Shown here piece by piece: positions 47,496 to 60,088 of a stretch of DNA of 64,000 bases. Origin of the DNA: Diphasiastrum complanatum (Eukaryota > Streptophyta > Lycopodiopsida > Lycopodiales > Lycopodiaceae); contig CM055114.1 in assembly GCA_029204225.1 (NCBI GenBank), forward strand, positions 14,839,371 through 14,903,370, read 5' to 3'. Under the pieces are notes generated by a model. It made no database searches. It was given only the letters and a program-made list of their open reading frames with translations, and was not told the origin of the DNA. Position numbers and translations under genes: made by a program. Each line of letters starts with the position of its first letter. Position 1 is the first letter of the stretch.

Positions 47496-49288
47496 TAAAT
47501 GCAATGTGACATTTGAAGGGGTGGTCCGAGTGAGTTATTGTGCTGAGGTGTTCCAGTGCTTTGGTGTGTCTTGTCCCCACAAGATAAATAATGGCCAACA
47601 TAATAGAAGCTTCTTCGAAGGCTTGTTGAAAAAGAAATGCCCACTAGGTTATGTTGCAGATTTTGATGAAAACATTACTTGTCACTTCTACAAATGACAT
47701 GCAACATGTGTTGACACTTGCTCGTGCATTGTGTACTATGTGATGCCAAGCAATGAGACACTGACTAGGTTGATGATACACTCTAGAAAACACTTACATG
47801 ACGTGCAACCTGGGACATCGAAGAGGAGTATTGAAAACACTCGACTCCTGATTGAAGGGTGATAAAGGTTGACAAGATTGCTGGACCAAGAAAAGTGCAA
47901 ATGATGACAAGCCTGATTGCCTGCCAGATGAGGTTGTCGGAGATTTGGAGCTTGGAGGAACAAAAGAGTCCTCCAATCTGGTTAGTACTTGCTTTCCTCT
48001 CATTTAGGTCAAGAGTTCAACTCCAATAGGAAAAGAAAAAAAAGCAGCAAGAGAGAAATGTTACTTTGTTTCCTCACAAAGTCCTTTGCAGAGCATATTT
48101 TCCACATGGTAATACTTGGGAAAACTCAACCCAGTGCATCTGTTAATTTTGTATAAACAAGCATTCTTTATGCTTGGCAATCATCTGACTATTCTTGCAG
48201 ATATTTTAATACAATGGCCAACAAAGGATTTCCTAATCCAAGAATACCAAGAGCAATAATTTCCAGATCCTAGAATTGTTGAAAGATATCTGATTGATAG
48301 AACACAAATTGAGTACCAGGAAAAATAGATGGATTGGTCTGTGCTATATGTGGATGAACTCAAAAAATTTGAGAAGCATATAGAACTTGTATCCGCATAT
48401 TGTTGGATCAAATTTTATCTGACTACCACAGCAATGAACTTGAAAGGTGAGATTGACACAGTTTTTGATAGTGTTTCTAAGCCATCTCATGACGCTATAT
48501 CCACTCCATTTGGTTGCTTATAGTAGCAACACACTACTGGATTGCCGAAAGAAGATAAGAAACGCAAACCTTAGTTAAGTGCTAATTAAAAGCCTAGTGT
48601 ACATTTGCCTTAAGTTTTGTTGGGTTACAGTATCATTTCCCATATACCCTTACTTCCTACCTGCATCTGCTTAGAAATTTATATATGTTGTTCTATCGAT
48701 GTATGACAGTATCTATTCTTAAAAATGCATCTCTTATCTCAATAAATTAATTCGAAAATCCTTGAAGAGAGTAAAAGCCTCAAGAACCAGATGAAAGAGA
48801 GCTGCAGCATCAATCTAGATGTATGATTACTCCAAAAATCTTTCATCTTTTATGATACAAAGACTGCAGATATGGGATAATGGTCCCTATGATCTGCTCA
48901 TGGCAAAGCTTCACGTCTGATCTAAAGAGAAAATCAGTGCAATACCAAATTACATATTTATACATCTAAATTAATTTTGTCACATGCTATGACTTTACTA
49001 AAAATGCAGTAACTAGACTAGAAGAAGACATTTTTCTGAATTGGGTACCGACTACATGATGACTCCAGTACTTCTCAAGGTCAGTTTCATGAGTTTACTC
49101 CTTGGGTAAGACTTGTTGGCATATAACCACCTGCCCTGTAGTTACAATGATCTCCAGTAGCACATGAGCAAATTTCACCAACGAGTTGTTCCATCTGACT
49201 CATCTCGACCTAGCCGGTACAAAGAATGCATAATAATACAGAATACAGCAACTAAACCCAACCTATTAAGTTAAGAGGTCACCAGTTT
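47496..49288. other. Gene-free stretch with coding-like traces, 3' flank of SPARK gene
   Basis: The plus strand near 48200-48520 reads QWPTKDFLIQEYQEQ, DPRIVERYLIDRTQIEYQ and WSVLYVDELKKFEKHIELV in one frame with two stops. This may be a decayed coding region, but I cannot name the family. The part from about 48800 to 49288 is probably the 3' UTR and flank of the minus-strand gene. Confidence 0.3.
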
Positions 49289-52200
49289 TTATTTGCAAAT
49301 TGCATCAAAGAAATCTGTCAAATAGACGACAACAAGACCTGTAATGATGAACACAAATGCTCCAATTTCTCGAGGTCCTGCACAAGAACAAGAAACATGT
49401 GCATGCATAACTATCAAGTGTCCCCATATGTATGCTTCTGCTTCCCAGATACACAACTACTTTTTTATGGTGTAAGCAACTACAGAAGGGTCGCACAAAT
49501 GAACGGCAGGGTATTTTTCCATCTCCACAGAGCCATAGTAATACTTGTGTATTCTAACACTCGATAAGTTTGCGGAATGAACTGCTTCATCTTTTGAGAA
49601 TCCAATGATGCAATAGAAAGATGTAAATGTTCCAAAAATAATTCACAAACACAACTGTGAAGAAAATGCTTAAGTGGTGGAAGTCATTCAGTACGATAAT
49701 AAAAGATGAAATCTAGGAGTTGACAACCTTCTAGAATTGTTATGCTTGTTTGTAACTAATCCAACTTGACTTAACAAGGAAACATGTCCTGAATTACCAA
49801 ATAGTGAACAGCAAATTTGCAAGTGGAACATGGTTTCAAAAACGATTAAACATTTTCATTCAAGCTGTTGCAGCAATAGAAGCATGGCAAAGGCCCAGTT
49901 GGAGAAGAAGGAAAGAATCTAGAAAGTTTAAAAGCATTACCAAAATGAGACAGTACCTGTGAAAGCTGAAGGAAGTTTCTGAGGTATCGTGGGTACAGAG
50001 GTATCTGTCAAGAAGAAAAGATCAGCACATAAAAACTTGAAGTGCTGTCACAAGAGCCTATATTGACCTAATTTCTTGATCAGATTCTAACTAGACAGAC
50101 TTGAAAAAGTATTTACAAGCCTTACTTCGAGAGCACAAGGCAGGTGTCGATGTTGGAGGCCAGGGTGCAGGTATGTTATTATTCAAGTCACAAGTAAAGC
50201 TGATGCCTGATCTATTACTCATCACATCTGTTGGCAAACTGTTCAAAAGGCATCCTGAAGTGCAAAAACCATCAACCATCAGAAATGAAATTTGTAAGCC
50301 ATAAGCAGAAGTCACTGACTGAAGATAACAAACAATTAGCAAAAAGAAGCTGCAGAATGCTACAAAAATCATATCATACTCAATGCTGAACTTAACACTA
50401 TTGTAAAACTATTGGAAAACATCTTATTTGAGTAGCATAATTACCTTGATCACTGTTGCCTGTTCCAATTCGATATTGCATAAAGAATAACCAAACAATA
50501 TGAATCAGTACTGGGTTAAAGGCAATCGTACAATCTGTAATGAACTTTAATCAAATAAGCAAATCAGAAAAGGTGCAGGTTTTGCCCAAGAACTCAACAA
50601 AAGGAACCAGCTAAGAAAATCAGAACTAGACTTGTAATCAAGTGGATAAGGTGTGTGCCTACAAGACTACTTCTTGTTAAGGAAAAGAGTGTAAACTATA
50701 TTACCTTGAAGACTGAAATCTTTAAGATCTATACTGCAGAGCTCATAGACATTTGCTGTTACTGCTCCTTTTTTAAGCATTAAGCCTAACAGTGTTACAC
50801 AATGCAAAGCCTGCAAATCAGTTATAAATGTTTGCTGCTGAATGTCTGAGATGTACTTGTGAAGCTCAGTGCAGCAGGTCTTGACAGATGGAGATTGACC
50901 CCCACAAGCTTGTATCACAGATGAAGGATTGTTGAAGATCAATGGACATTCTGTACACCCCACACTTGTAACATGTTAGATAATTTCAAATAACAAGGCA
51001 CAGGAATATCACTATCAATTTCTTCCTTACAGATTAGACATACAGGTGTTCTTTAGGCTGCGACATATGAATGTCTGTCTATTAAAGAGCAAAGCAGCAT
51101 ACAAAAGCCATTATGTTTCATAACAACCTTCAAGAAAGAAGAAAGACAATAAGAATATGACCTTAACAATAAATCTGATTATCTTTCCATTTAATACGGT
51201 GTACTACCCAGACTCACCAAGAGGGGTCACACATCTTAGAGACGACCTCCTCGATGACATCAGCATCATATATTGGGCCTACCTCCAACCGCAATCCCCA
51301 TTACATCTTTCTTCAGTAGTAGCAGGATTTGAGGACAACATGCAATATCATCATCGTTAGATTTACATTTGCAGTTAGATACTCTTGTATGTTTTGGAGA
51401 CGTATCAGATGCTCCCATTCATGCCACAATTGAAATGTACTCTTTTGTCTTATGTGCCTTTTGGGGCTCTCTCTCTCGCTCGTACATGGAGGCGAAACTC
51501 TAGCAACTAGCAGATTGTTGATGGGGGTGGTGGGTGCGGCCAAGCGATGCTGCCATCGTTTAGCCAACGGAACCTCCCTTGAATGGTTGTTGTCGCTGGA
51601 GGATTGTTGTCCTTGACAATGGCTGAGATGTGGATGCCCAGGCCAAGGTTACATGCCGATTCGAATCGGCCGATTCGAATCGGCTAGCTGGGTTCGAATT
51701 GGGAAAAGATTCAAACCTTTTCTTTTTTCTTTTCTTTTTTTTGAATCAGGCCAGTTCGAACCGAGAACCAGTTCGAATCGGCCACTAACGGTTCGATGGT
51801 TCAAACTGCAGTAGGCGGTTCGAACCGCAGTTTGATGCAACTATGGACTCCAGGCCGTGATTCGCTATCTCTCTCTCTCCTAAGTATTTGCAAAAGCCAA
51901 TGCTAGTGAGTGTGGAGAGATCTATTGCTCCATTCCATAGCACCTCCATGCCAAGAAAGAAAGTGGGGGCTAGCCCAGCTGGCTACTCCCAACCTGTCTG
52001 GTCATCCTCTATTCCACGGCTGCAACTGTCGCTAAGATAGTTGTGGATCTACCTACAGCTATTCCTCTCTCTCCTTGAAACCCATTTTGGATCTTAATAA
52101 GCCCATTATTGCCCTTCCCTTAGCCCGCAATCAAGAATTGACGCCTCAATCACTCTCTCTAGCGATCTTTGCAGTCAGTACAGATACTGTAAGACTATTC

Positions 52201-55200
52201 CAACTTCTTGCCAACTACCGAAAAGAAATGGATTCCCATCAAGAAATGATCCTATCAGTGCAATCGCACCTTCAACAAACATATACATCAATTGAAGAAC
52301 TTAGACGAGAAATTATGCCTAACAACATCCTCCCAAGTAACTACTTCAACTAAGATTCAACAACTCAAAAGTAAAGTGGAGCAACGTCATACAACTAACC
52401 AATCTTGGGTAGATGTTCTCAAAGGCAAAATCAAACGGCATCCTAAAGAAATTCATCCATGGAAAACGTCATTAAAGGTCCAGATAAGTCACACATGACA
52501 AAAGCTTTATCAGGCAGAAGAGTTTAAGTAATGTATATAAGACTACTACTTTTCAAAGCACCCGCAGCAGAGATACAACACTTTCAACAACTAGCACCTG
52601 GAGTCATGGGCCAAACGGCCACCAGTTTGCTTAGAAGATGAATAGTACATCGAGCTATTATTTGTGGCCCCTCAAGAAGCTTCTAGCACCTCAGACATAG
52701 CACATGGTACATTGACGGCCACTTCTAAGGTGGGAGTACATGACTGTGACCAATACCTCAAAATAGACATTGAGCTTTGAAGTTTTATTGCCGATGGCCA
52801 AGACTATTTCTCCATACATCAAAAATGACTCAATAAAATCAGTAACTTTGAAGGAAAATGGACCGAGGAGCAGAAGTCTCAAATGATCATCTTGAGAAAA
52901 TGAGGAGACTAAAGTAGGTCATGTGGGAATAGGATTTGGATAACTCAAAGGTCCAACCTCACTTAAACGGCAAGCTAAGTTGCACTGCAACAAGCATTTC
53001 GAAACAGCAGAACCAGGGAAAAAGAAAAAAAAAACACCTAAAACAGCAAATGGAACCCTATTAGGAGAGACACAAACTAGGAGCAATAGTAGGTCTCAAA
53101 ATCCCCCCACAACACAGATAATTCAAAGAAAAAAAATAAAATAACATTGTTCAGGTTTGGAATGCAATCGGAATGCGACATTCCAGAACATGATGCATCT
53201 ATGATTGCAAGAGACATGGCCCGCTCCAAAGTAGGAAGGAAATCCAAATTATACCTCAAAAGATCTCGCAATCCAACAAAACGAAGGAGTGATCACTCAA
53301 GGAGTCTAATTTGAAAAATCAACGAGCTTGTGAGCTGATCAATGTACTAGCAAACTTGTCCTATCTATCACAAGCTTCAAAAGGCATCTCATTATTGTCA
53401 TAGGTCAATCACAGAACTCTTTCAATTTAAAGGACAGATGATGTCTACATCCTAAATGCTCTACTTATAAGTCATGCATCTTAGCATTATGTCGCAAGTG
53501 TATGGCTACTAAGTTCAATTGTATCTTTAGTGCAAAGTTCCAGGTGCCGTGGTATGGCACCTGGTACGGCACGGGTGCCGTGGGTGCCGTACAGGTGCCG
53601 TGGAACTTCAGTTCCACGGCACCCACGGCACCTGTTTCTTTTTCTTTTTTTGAAAACATTTTTTAAGTCATTTTTTAAGTGGAAAAACCAAAAAAAAAAA
53701 AAAAAAAACAGGTGCCGTACCAGGGCACGTGTGCCGTGGTACAACACCTGGACCCCACGGCACCTGTGCCGTGGGGTACTTTGGTTTAGTGTATACGCCA
53801 CAAAGAAGGCCTCTAAGATTTAAAACCAATTCTTCAACTCAATAGTAGAAGGACAAACATCATAAAAGAATAATTGGAAGTTCCCTTGAAAGTAGAGAAT
53901 GATTATACCCAGTTTCCACTTGGGCAAGCATGGATGAATCAGTTCTATAAACTCCCTAGAACTTTCTCAAGGCCTTAGGCTCATAGTATTGTAACATCAA
54001 TTGGGCCCCTAAGAGTATCATTTGAGCTGTTTAAAAAATCAGGACTCACCAATTTTTGAGGTCCTTTGAACCCCATTTACTTTTTAACGTTATCAGGTCC
54101 TAGTAAGTGTCGTAGAGGAAAACAGGAGCCTTGCTAGTCAGCCCAAAAAAGTTAATTAATAGACATTAGTCTCAATAAATTGTGGTTCAATTCAGCTACA
54201 AGTAAAAACCATCCCTCTCCGATGAATAGACTGTCAACAATTTAGCATAGGTAAAGTAGCTCATAGCAGGCATCATCAAACAGACTTAGGGTTTCTCCTT
54301 AAGGAGAACTCTAAATTTTATGATTCATCATGTATTTAATTTGATTCATTATTTGAACTACAAAGCATATGCTCCTTTATCTATATGTTGAATTTGCTCA
54401 TAACCTGTTGTTGTAGCACTCCAGAGACTTGGGGAATTGGGGTCTATGGTTTTCAACCACCAAATTTCATCCTACAATCGAGATCGAATTAAAACGGAGC
54501 TCCTATAAAAGGGGATTCTACTGTAGGATAATGGTCTTCCATAAGGACCGACCTTCAATGCTCAAGCAATGTTTGGCTTGAATTGAGGATCTTAGTTCCA
54601 GATTGGTCCCATTTTCACAAAAAAATTCAAATTTCTTTTGAGGAATCACTTTTATTGCAGTTTTGCAATGTCAAACATGCTACGAAACATCTTGTTCTGA
54701 CTCTTCACCTCAGGGAATTAAGGTGCCTGGCTCCAACTATCTTCTTTATTTTCAGGTTATTGAAGACTTGATTGAAGATTTAATGACCAGTTGTAACTGC
54801 ACCTTGGAACTCCGAACATAGGACTACCCTAAGCTAGGGAGCCATCAGTTACATGTTATAACCTATAACTTGTAGCCTGTAAAATTTATAAGAAGCTATA
54901 GCAGAGTTTGGACCCTACAATTCATGATTGCGGGCACTAATTATTTTCATGTCCTGCAATGATCGCTAAGCTTTTCTTGATGTCAAATGTATGAAATGCT
55001 AAAAGAATTACGGAGTTCTAGCATTATATGCAAAGAGTTTTCTTTCTTCTAAATGGGCCAATTGTTTCAAAATTCAAATTCAAATCAGCAGGGGCCGATT
55101 TAGAACCAGAATCAATCATGATTCATTATTCAGCAATGTGCATTTCGATCCAATTCAGATCAGTGAATTCTGAATCGGATTACAATTTTACTTCACAAAC

Positions 55201-57186
55201 TTTTATGATTTTTCTTACAAGAGCTTGAAAAAACCAATGAACCAGAAAACAATGATACAAGATAATTTTCTACGATTCAAAAAAAAATGCATTTAGATTT
55301 AAGATGTGTCAATTTCAAGTATGAAATTGCATCCAAAACATACCAAAAGCATGTTAACTTTTTTAGTTCACCCACAGTCTTAAACCAGGATAAGCTTCAT
55401 GAACAAGAAATCAAGGTATTGTAAAAAGCATAATAAAGTATGAACAGTCCTAGCTTTTGGTAAGACAGACCTTCGTTGACTTTGCAACTAAGTAAGTTTC
55501 GGAGTGCTGTATTGGCAGAAGTAGGACTGAGCTGGCCAGCCAACCATGCAAGAACAACATCCATGCAATCATCTAAGACCTGAGACCGGGAAGCTTCAAT
55601 CATCTCGCTGTGTGCCACAACTATAGGTGGACTTTTTGTTGCCAGCTGTGTTGCAGCCTGAATTAGAGCAGGCTTGCAAACAGGATCACAACACTCCTTC
55701 AAAGGGTCTACAGCTTTGCATGCTGCCAGCAGCTTGGTAGTGTTCACAAGTTGGGCAAACTCCGTGTTGTCCTTAACAGGACAGGAGCCTCCTGTTAGGT
55801 TTGCTGTTTGAAAAGAACATATGTTTAAAATGCTGCTATTTGCTCCTTCACTCACTAGAAGGCTCAAAATATCTTTAGAACAGTACTCTGCCTCTGTCAC
55901 GTTGAAGGTGAGCTGCCCAGCAGCCAGGCCATGCTGTCCTTGAAGAATACATATCAAACTCTCGAACTGGGGGCAGCAAATGACATTTCCAACATACGCT
56001 GCCAATGGCGCTGGGCAATCTTGTGCAGTGCGATCTATAATCTCTGCCACCACTGAAAAGTCGACAGGACAATGACCTGTTTTTGAAGCAACCTCGAGTC
56101 AAATAAGTAAGAAACATATGCCAGGCAATAACGGAAAAATCAAATACTCAAAGCCTCTACAGATTTCCATACAAAGGCACCACCTATTACAAGATGCACA
56201 CCACAAAGGAATGCAAATTCAAGGTGTGTGAGATAAAACTACTACGTAATAAAACTTTGTCAAACCCTAGAAAAACTCATAGATTTCTCAGTAGAAAACT
56301 TCCTTCTAAAGCCAAGATTGCTAACAAAAACTGATTGAAGATGATCTAAAATGCTCCCTACATAGATGACTACTTTTAATGCAATGCGCATTGAATTCAG
56401 TTGCTCACTAGATAAAAGGATGGCATTTGACCTAATAGCAAGCATGGGTGAATAAGAAAAAATTGTGTTAATCATTATTCAAGATGCTCACAAGAACAAA
56501 TCTACAAATGAAGGACTTTATGCTAAATCGAAAATTTTCTCATACGATGTATGTGAGGAGCAAAAAACTCGAAATGGTTGCAAAAACAGAACCTTGTTTT
56601 CAGCTTCTTGAACATAATTAGGCTGTATATATCTCTTTCTGAGATACGAATCTATCCCAGCATCAGAACTTTAATTTGAAAGACGAAGTAACACTGCTCA
56701 ACATTGAAGCAAAAAATAACATTCACTGTGCAAGAGAAGTTGGGTTTTGTTTAGTTCAGTGTGAGGTAGGCAGTAGGGGCATTAGCAATCTCAAAAGATG
56801 AGCAAACTCTCCTCAGATGCATAACCCACATATATTGATAAGTTGGGTAGACATTGACCTGATAGCATTGGCGGTGAGGGATTTGGAAATACAGGAATCA
56901 AAGGAGATGGAGAAATAGTAGGAATCCATGGTTCAGGACTGCCGACTGGCTCCGGAACAGAAATAGTTAATTGTTCTTCATTCAGCTGAGAAACTCCAGG
57001 TAAAGAGGCCTCAAATACATGAGCCGTAGGAGCCAAACCAACAGATACAGAAGATTCTGCATTTAAACTTTGCAATACATATGACTTTCGAAGAGCAATC
57101 GGACTGTCAAAACTGGCTGCAAAAGCTGGTGAATGAACTTGCAGTTCAGCCAGAATCCCTGCACCCAAAGGAGCCAAGTCATTCAT
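49289..57186 (-). CDS. SPARK-domain GPI-anchored protein, At1g61900-like
   Basis: Seven coding exons join in phase with GT-AG sites (high to low coordinate): 57186-56859, 56076-55471, 50950-50705, 50459-50445 (15-base microexon), 50254-50126, 50004-49957 and 49377-49289, ending in TAA: 486 residues from the ATG at 57186. Proline-rich linker (PTISPSPLIPVFPNPSPP), then the cysteine-rich SPARK-like domain starting GHCPVDFS, with CPAPLAAYVGNVICCPQFES, DPLKECCDPVCKPAL and, in exon 3, TCCTELHKYISDIQQQTFIT and LKDFSLQ; then GISFTCDLNNNIPAPWP and a hydrophobic tail IGAFVFIITGLVVVYLTDFF suited to a GPI-attachment signal. This order matches Arabidopsis At1g61900, a predicted extracellular GPI-anchored protein of unknown function. 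A signal peptide is expected but absent from the start used here; TGA lies just upstream, so an additional 5' exon is likely (candidates: ATG at 58268, ATG at 57953). No frameshift was found. Confidence 0.88.
51655..51845. repeat. ttcgaa-rich palindromic island
   Basis: gattcgaatcggc is repeated at 51658 and 51673 and variants of ggttcgaac / gttcgaatcggc recur on both strands up to 51830, around a ct/t-rich core at 51717-51744. Inverted copies could pair into a hairpin. It sits in the large intron of the SPARK gene. Confidence 0.65.
53538..53781. repeat. ggtgccgtgg foldback island
   Basis: ggtgccgtgg and its complement ccacggcacc occur about a dozen times in both orientations, on both sides of a central t-rich / A19 core (53630-53710). 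The two arms can fold on each other. The right-hand reverse complement matches the left arm start (ccaggtgccgtgg). This looks like a foldback or MITE-like element within the intron. Confidence 0.75.
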
Positions 57187-58470
57187 CCAACATCATACAG
57201 TACCTGCAGAGATCTATGTTGCAAGAGCAAGCAGAGCAATTTCTTGAATGCATAATGTTTCTTCCTGTCCGTGTAGCATGAACCACAGCCAGTGAATAGC
57301 TCAATCAAGGCTGTAATAAACAAATCCTTGTATGCAAAAACTATGTCTCAAGTGGCATCAGTTACCGCCAAATCATTTTGTGCTACAGAAATAGCTTTGA
57401 ACATTGACTACAAGTTTCTCAATGAATGTGATACTCCAATTCTACAAGCTGAATATTGAAGTCACAGGTAGACCATTCTTGCAGGTATTCATTATTAGCG
57501 AAGTAGACCTTGTTTTTGCACTTTCAGTGCTGACCTAAAAAGCCCAGATTGTACCCCCTACTGCACTGACAAAATGTTGCATCCTCCTTGAGAGGAGTAT
57601 GACGAATGAAAAAATGACATATTTAATCCACGTGCAAGAACTCATTTGCCTCAAAACATTAATCTTTACACCGACTCCTTAAATCAATGTAACTGATCCA
57701 AGCGAAGAGATTAATATCAGATTAGCGGCTGTCTAAGCGATTACTTCCTGGCATTAGTCCTTCTGAACTACAGCGTAAACTGTCTTCTGCTTTGAGATCG
57801 ATTCATGGCTTTGATGCTTCATGAGGCAGTGACAGCACAGAGCAATTTGGCTATAAATGTATGAGAAAATCTCCTCGAAAGTTCTTCTGCAAGGTTATAG
57901 TACTTTGCAGCTAGCAAGTTACAGAAGAAAACAAGCTGTAATGAGCTGCCCATCAAAATGTTCCAACTCATGGGCGATATTTCTCAAACATCTTTAAATC
58001 TGTACTTTTCCAACACACCATCAAACTCTGCTGCAGTTACAGTTCATGATCTTGCATGAGAAATACGCAAACCTCAAACGAAGAACGACAGATAAACTTC
58101 TGCATTGCCAGAAAAACATGATGGAAACGTCACAGCTAAGCTTAGCATTCGCAAGGGAAAGCCAGTGGACTGACAAGCACAACTTCTAAAGCTACAGCAA
58201 ATGCATCAGATTGAACCACATTGAAGAGTGTAAAACTCACAAGGCAGCAAGAACAGCAAGCAAGACATTTGGGCGAGCCTAAAGACTGAATGAGGACAAT
58301 CCTGGTTGGGTCACTCCCTGCCTGGCCTTGTCCTTCAAGCCTTGGCCTTCATTGAGCTCAAACTTTTGAGCTGCATCACCATCTCTCTCCCTTTCCTTTT
58401 CCTTGCTTCCTTCCCTCCTTCGGCTTCCTATGAACAACTGAGCTCGCTCCTTTAGTCTTCAGAAATAAGC

Positions 58471-58474
<4 letters not shown>
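57187..58474 (-). other. Unresolved 5' region of the SPARK gene
   Basis: The minus strand has two candidate signal-peptide starts. One is an ATG at 58268 reading MSCLLFLLP before a GTGAGT donor at 58240, in a phase that fits acceptors near 57165 or 57132. The other is an ATG at 57953 reading MGSSLQLVFFCNLLAA before a possible donor, in a phase fitting a different acceptor. Two short upstream frames (MALISED and MVMQLKSLSS) precede the first. I cannot choose without transcripts. Confidence 0.4.

Positions 58475-58517
<43 letters not shown>
58475..58517. repeat. (TC)n microsatellite, likely 5' UTR of SPARK gene
   Basis: A 43-base tc run, which is (GA)n in the direction of the gene. GA-rich leaders are common in plant 5' UTRs. 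Confidence 0.9.
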
Positions 58518-58520
<3 letters not shown>

Positions 58521-58552
58521 TGTGTAGTACCTTCCCTTGCCTTTGTATTCCA

Positions 58553-58560
58553 GCTATATA
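58553..58560 (-). promoter_or_regulatory. Possible TATA box for the SPARK gene
   Basis: The minus strand reads cttatatagctgg here, about 35-40 bases before the GA-rich leader. The position suits transcription starting near 58525. This is motif and context only. Confidence 0.35.
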
Positions 58561-58849
58561 AGAAGATCCTTGTTTGGTGCCTCTATTTTCATGGAAAAAC
58601 TAGTATTTAAAAAAAAAGACTACTTTGTGTTGCCAAATCCCATGCCCTTTTTAAAGAGTACTTGGCACTTTCCATACCAATCCCACATGCTACCACTGAC
58701 TTAGGGAGCCTCCATGAAGATGGCACATGGAGGATTGGATAGATTCTCAATGCAAGGCAAGACGCCTCCCTAACGATTTGAGCTTCTTCAAATGACATGC
58801 TTTTCTTTTGGTCTATGCGACGTAAGGGCATTAGGGCTTGTTCTTTTAG

Positions 58850-59215
58850 CATCTCGAATGATCTAATCGACGAGGCGTAAGGACGTGTTTTCTTGGCATA
58901 TCAAACGAACTATCAATCGAGGCACAAGGATCAGGGATTGTTTTTTTAGCATCTCGAACAATCTATCAATCGAGGCACAACGATCAAGGTTTGTTCTTTT
59001 AGCATCTCAAACGATCTGTCAATAGAGGCACAAGGACCCTTGTTTTTTAAGCATCTCGAACGATCTATCAGTCGAGGCACAAGGACACTTGTTTTCCAAG
59101 CATCTCGATGATCTATTAGTTGAGGCATGTTTTTTAAGCATCTCGAATGATCTATATCAGTCGAGGCATAACGACTTGTCTTTTTAACATATCGAGTGAT
59201 ATCCTTTTTGTTTCC
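58850..59215. repeat. Minisatellite, about 60-base units
   Basis: About seven diverged units contain agcatctcgaacgatctatc, then aatcgaggcacaaggac and a tgtttttt stretch. Units begin near 58850, 58897, 58949, 59001, 59052, 59098 and 59138, with a last remnant (acatatcgagtgat) at 59188. The minus-strand frame shows the matching protein period (IDRSRCLKN repeated), which is an effect of the repeat. Confidence 0.85.
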
Positions 59216-60088
59216 AAGGTATCCATCGATGCATAAGGACATCACCTTTTGCATTCTATAATTTTGAAGGTGGCAAAAAATGGCTATCTTAAAGAATCTC
59301 CTTCCAAGCATGGAGACGTGGTTGCATTTGCGTCTCTTCAAAGTGATGTGTTGTGTTTTTTAGATTCAAGCTTGGGGCTTTAGCACTTTAGTTTCTCAAC
59401 TTCCATTGCTCTAAATATCAACTTACAAAGTTTAATCGACTTCAAGAGCACTTCCTCTTTCAACAAGTGCAGATTCTCAATTCCAACTAAAACGAGAGAC
59501 AACGATTTAAATAAATTTAGAAACAATGGTTCTTGAATAACATGATTTTAAGTAGCCTCATATAGAATATTCTTACCAAGGGAGAGGGTACCCTTACAAT
59601 CTACAACACTTGGGAGGGATTATCTTGCAGTGTGACATAGGTAGGGTCCCGCCCTCCTCAAACAGTGTGAATCATCCATCATGGTTGAGAAATCATGATG
59701 GCATCTCACCAACATTCTCCATCATTAGATGAGGATGGGCCCTTGCCTTTAGTGCAAAATACAAAACAGCACAAACTCAACCATGACTAAGGGCCCATCT
59801 CAACTGAATTGTCCAGAAGACATGTTAGTATTCAAGCCTATTATGTTGGCCCAACTGCTAAAATCCAACCCCCCCATTTGTTCCCATTGTGTAGTTGAGA
59901 TCGACTAGGCTAGAAATCACAATGAGTATGCATTTTTTAACTATGCCCTTGGCAAGGGTCACAAATAAAATCACAATCATTATGATTTAAAACCCAATAA
60001 TAACTTTGGAGGGACGTGAAAACCACCCATTTGTCTCCAAAGATGACAAGATTTTATTTCCCAATTTCAAGTCAACGGAGATAACCCT
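59216..60088. other. Gene-free stretch with a first hairpin element
   Basis: No supported gene. The block 59636-59776 has an imperfect inverted repeat (ggtagggtcccgccctcctc against gaggatgggcccttgcc) and a core (catcatggttgagaaatcatgatgg) related to the element at 60089-60218. Confidence 0.45.

Larger units (their letters stand above)
51000..55396. other. Large intron of the SPARK gene, repeat-rich
   Basis: The intron between 55470 and 50951 (about 4.5 kb) accounts for more than half of the gene. It holds two palindromic repeat islands (51655-51845, 53538-53781). The plus-strand text at 52130-52480 (LFQLLANYRKEMDSHQEMIL, SWVDVLKGKIKRHPKEIHP) has a coiled-coil, LINE ORF1-like flavour, but this is weak. 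No other gene is supported. Confidence 0.5.

Noticed and set aside
58850-59215. CRISPR-like array
   Set aside because: Units are diverged along their whole length, with no constant repeat plus unique spacer pattern, in a plant nuclear context.
58946-59341. 131-codon minus-strand frame with repeated IDRSRCLKN
   Set aside because: The repeat pattern comes from the 60-base minisatellite; there is no start context or homology.
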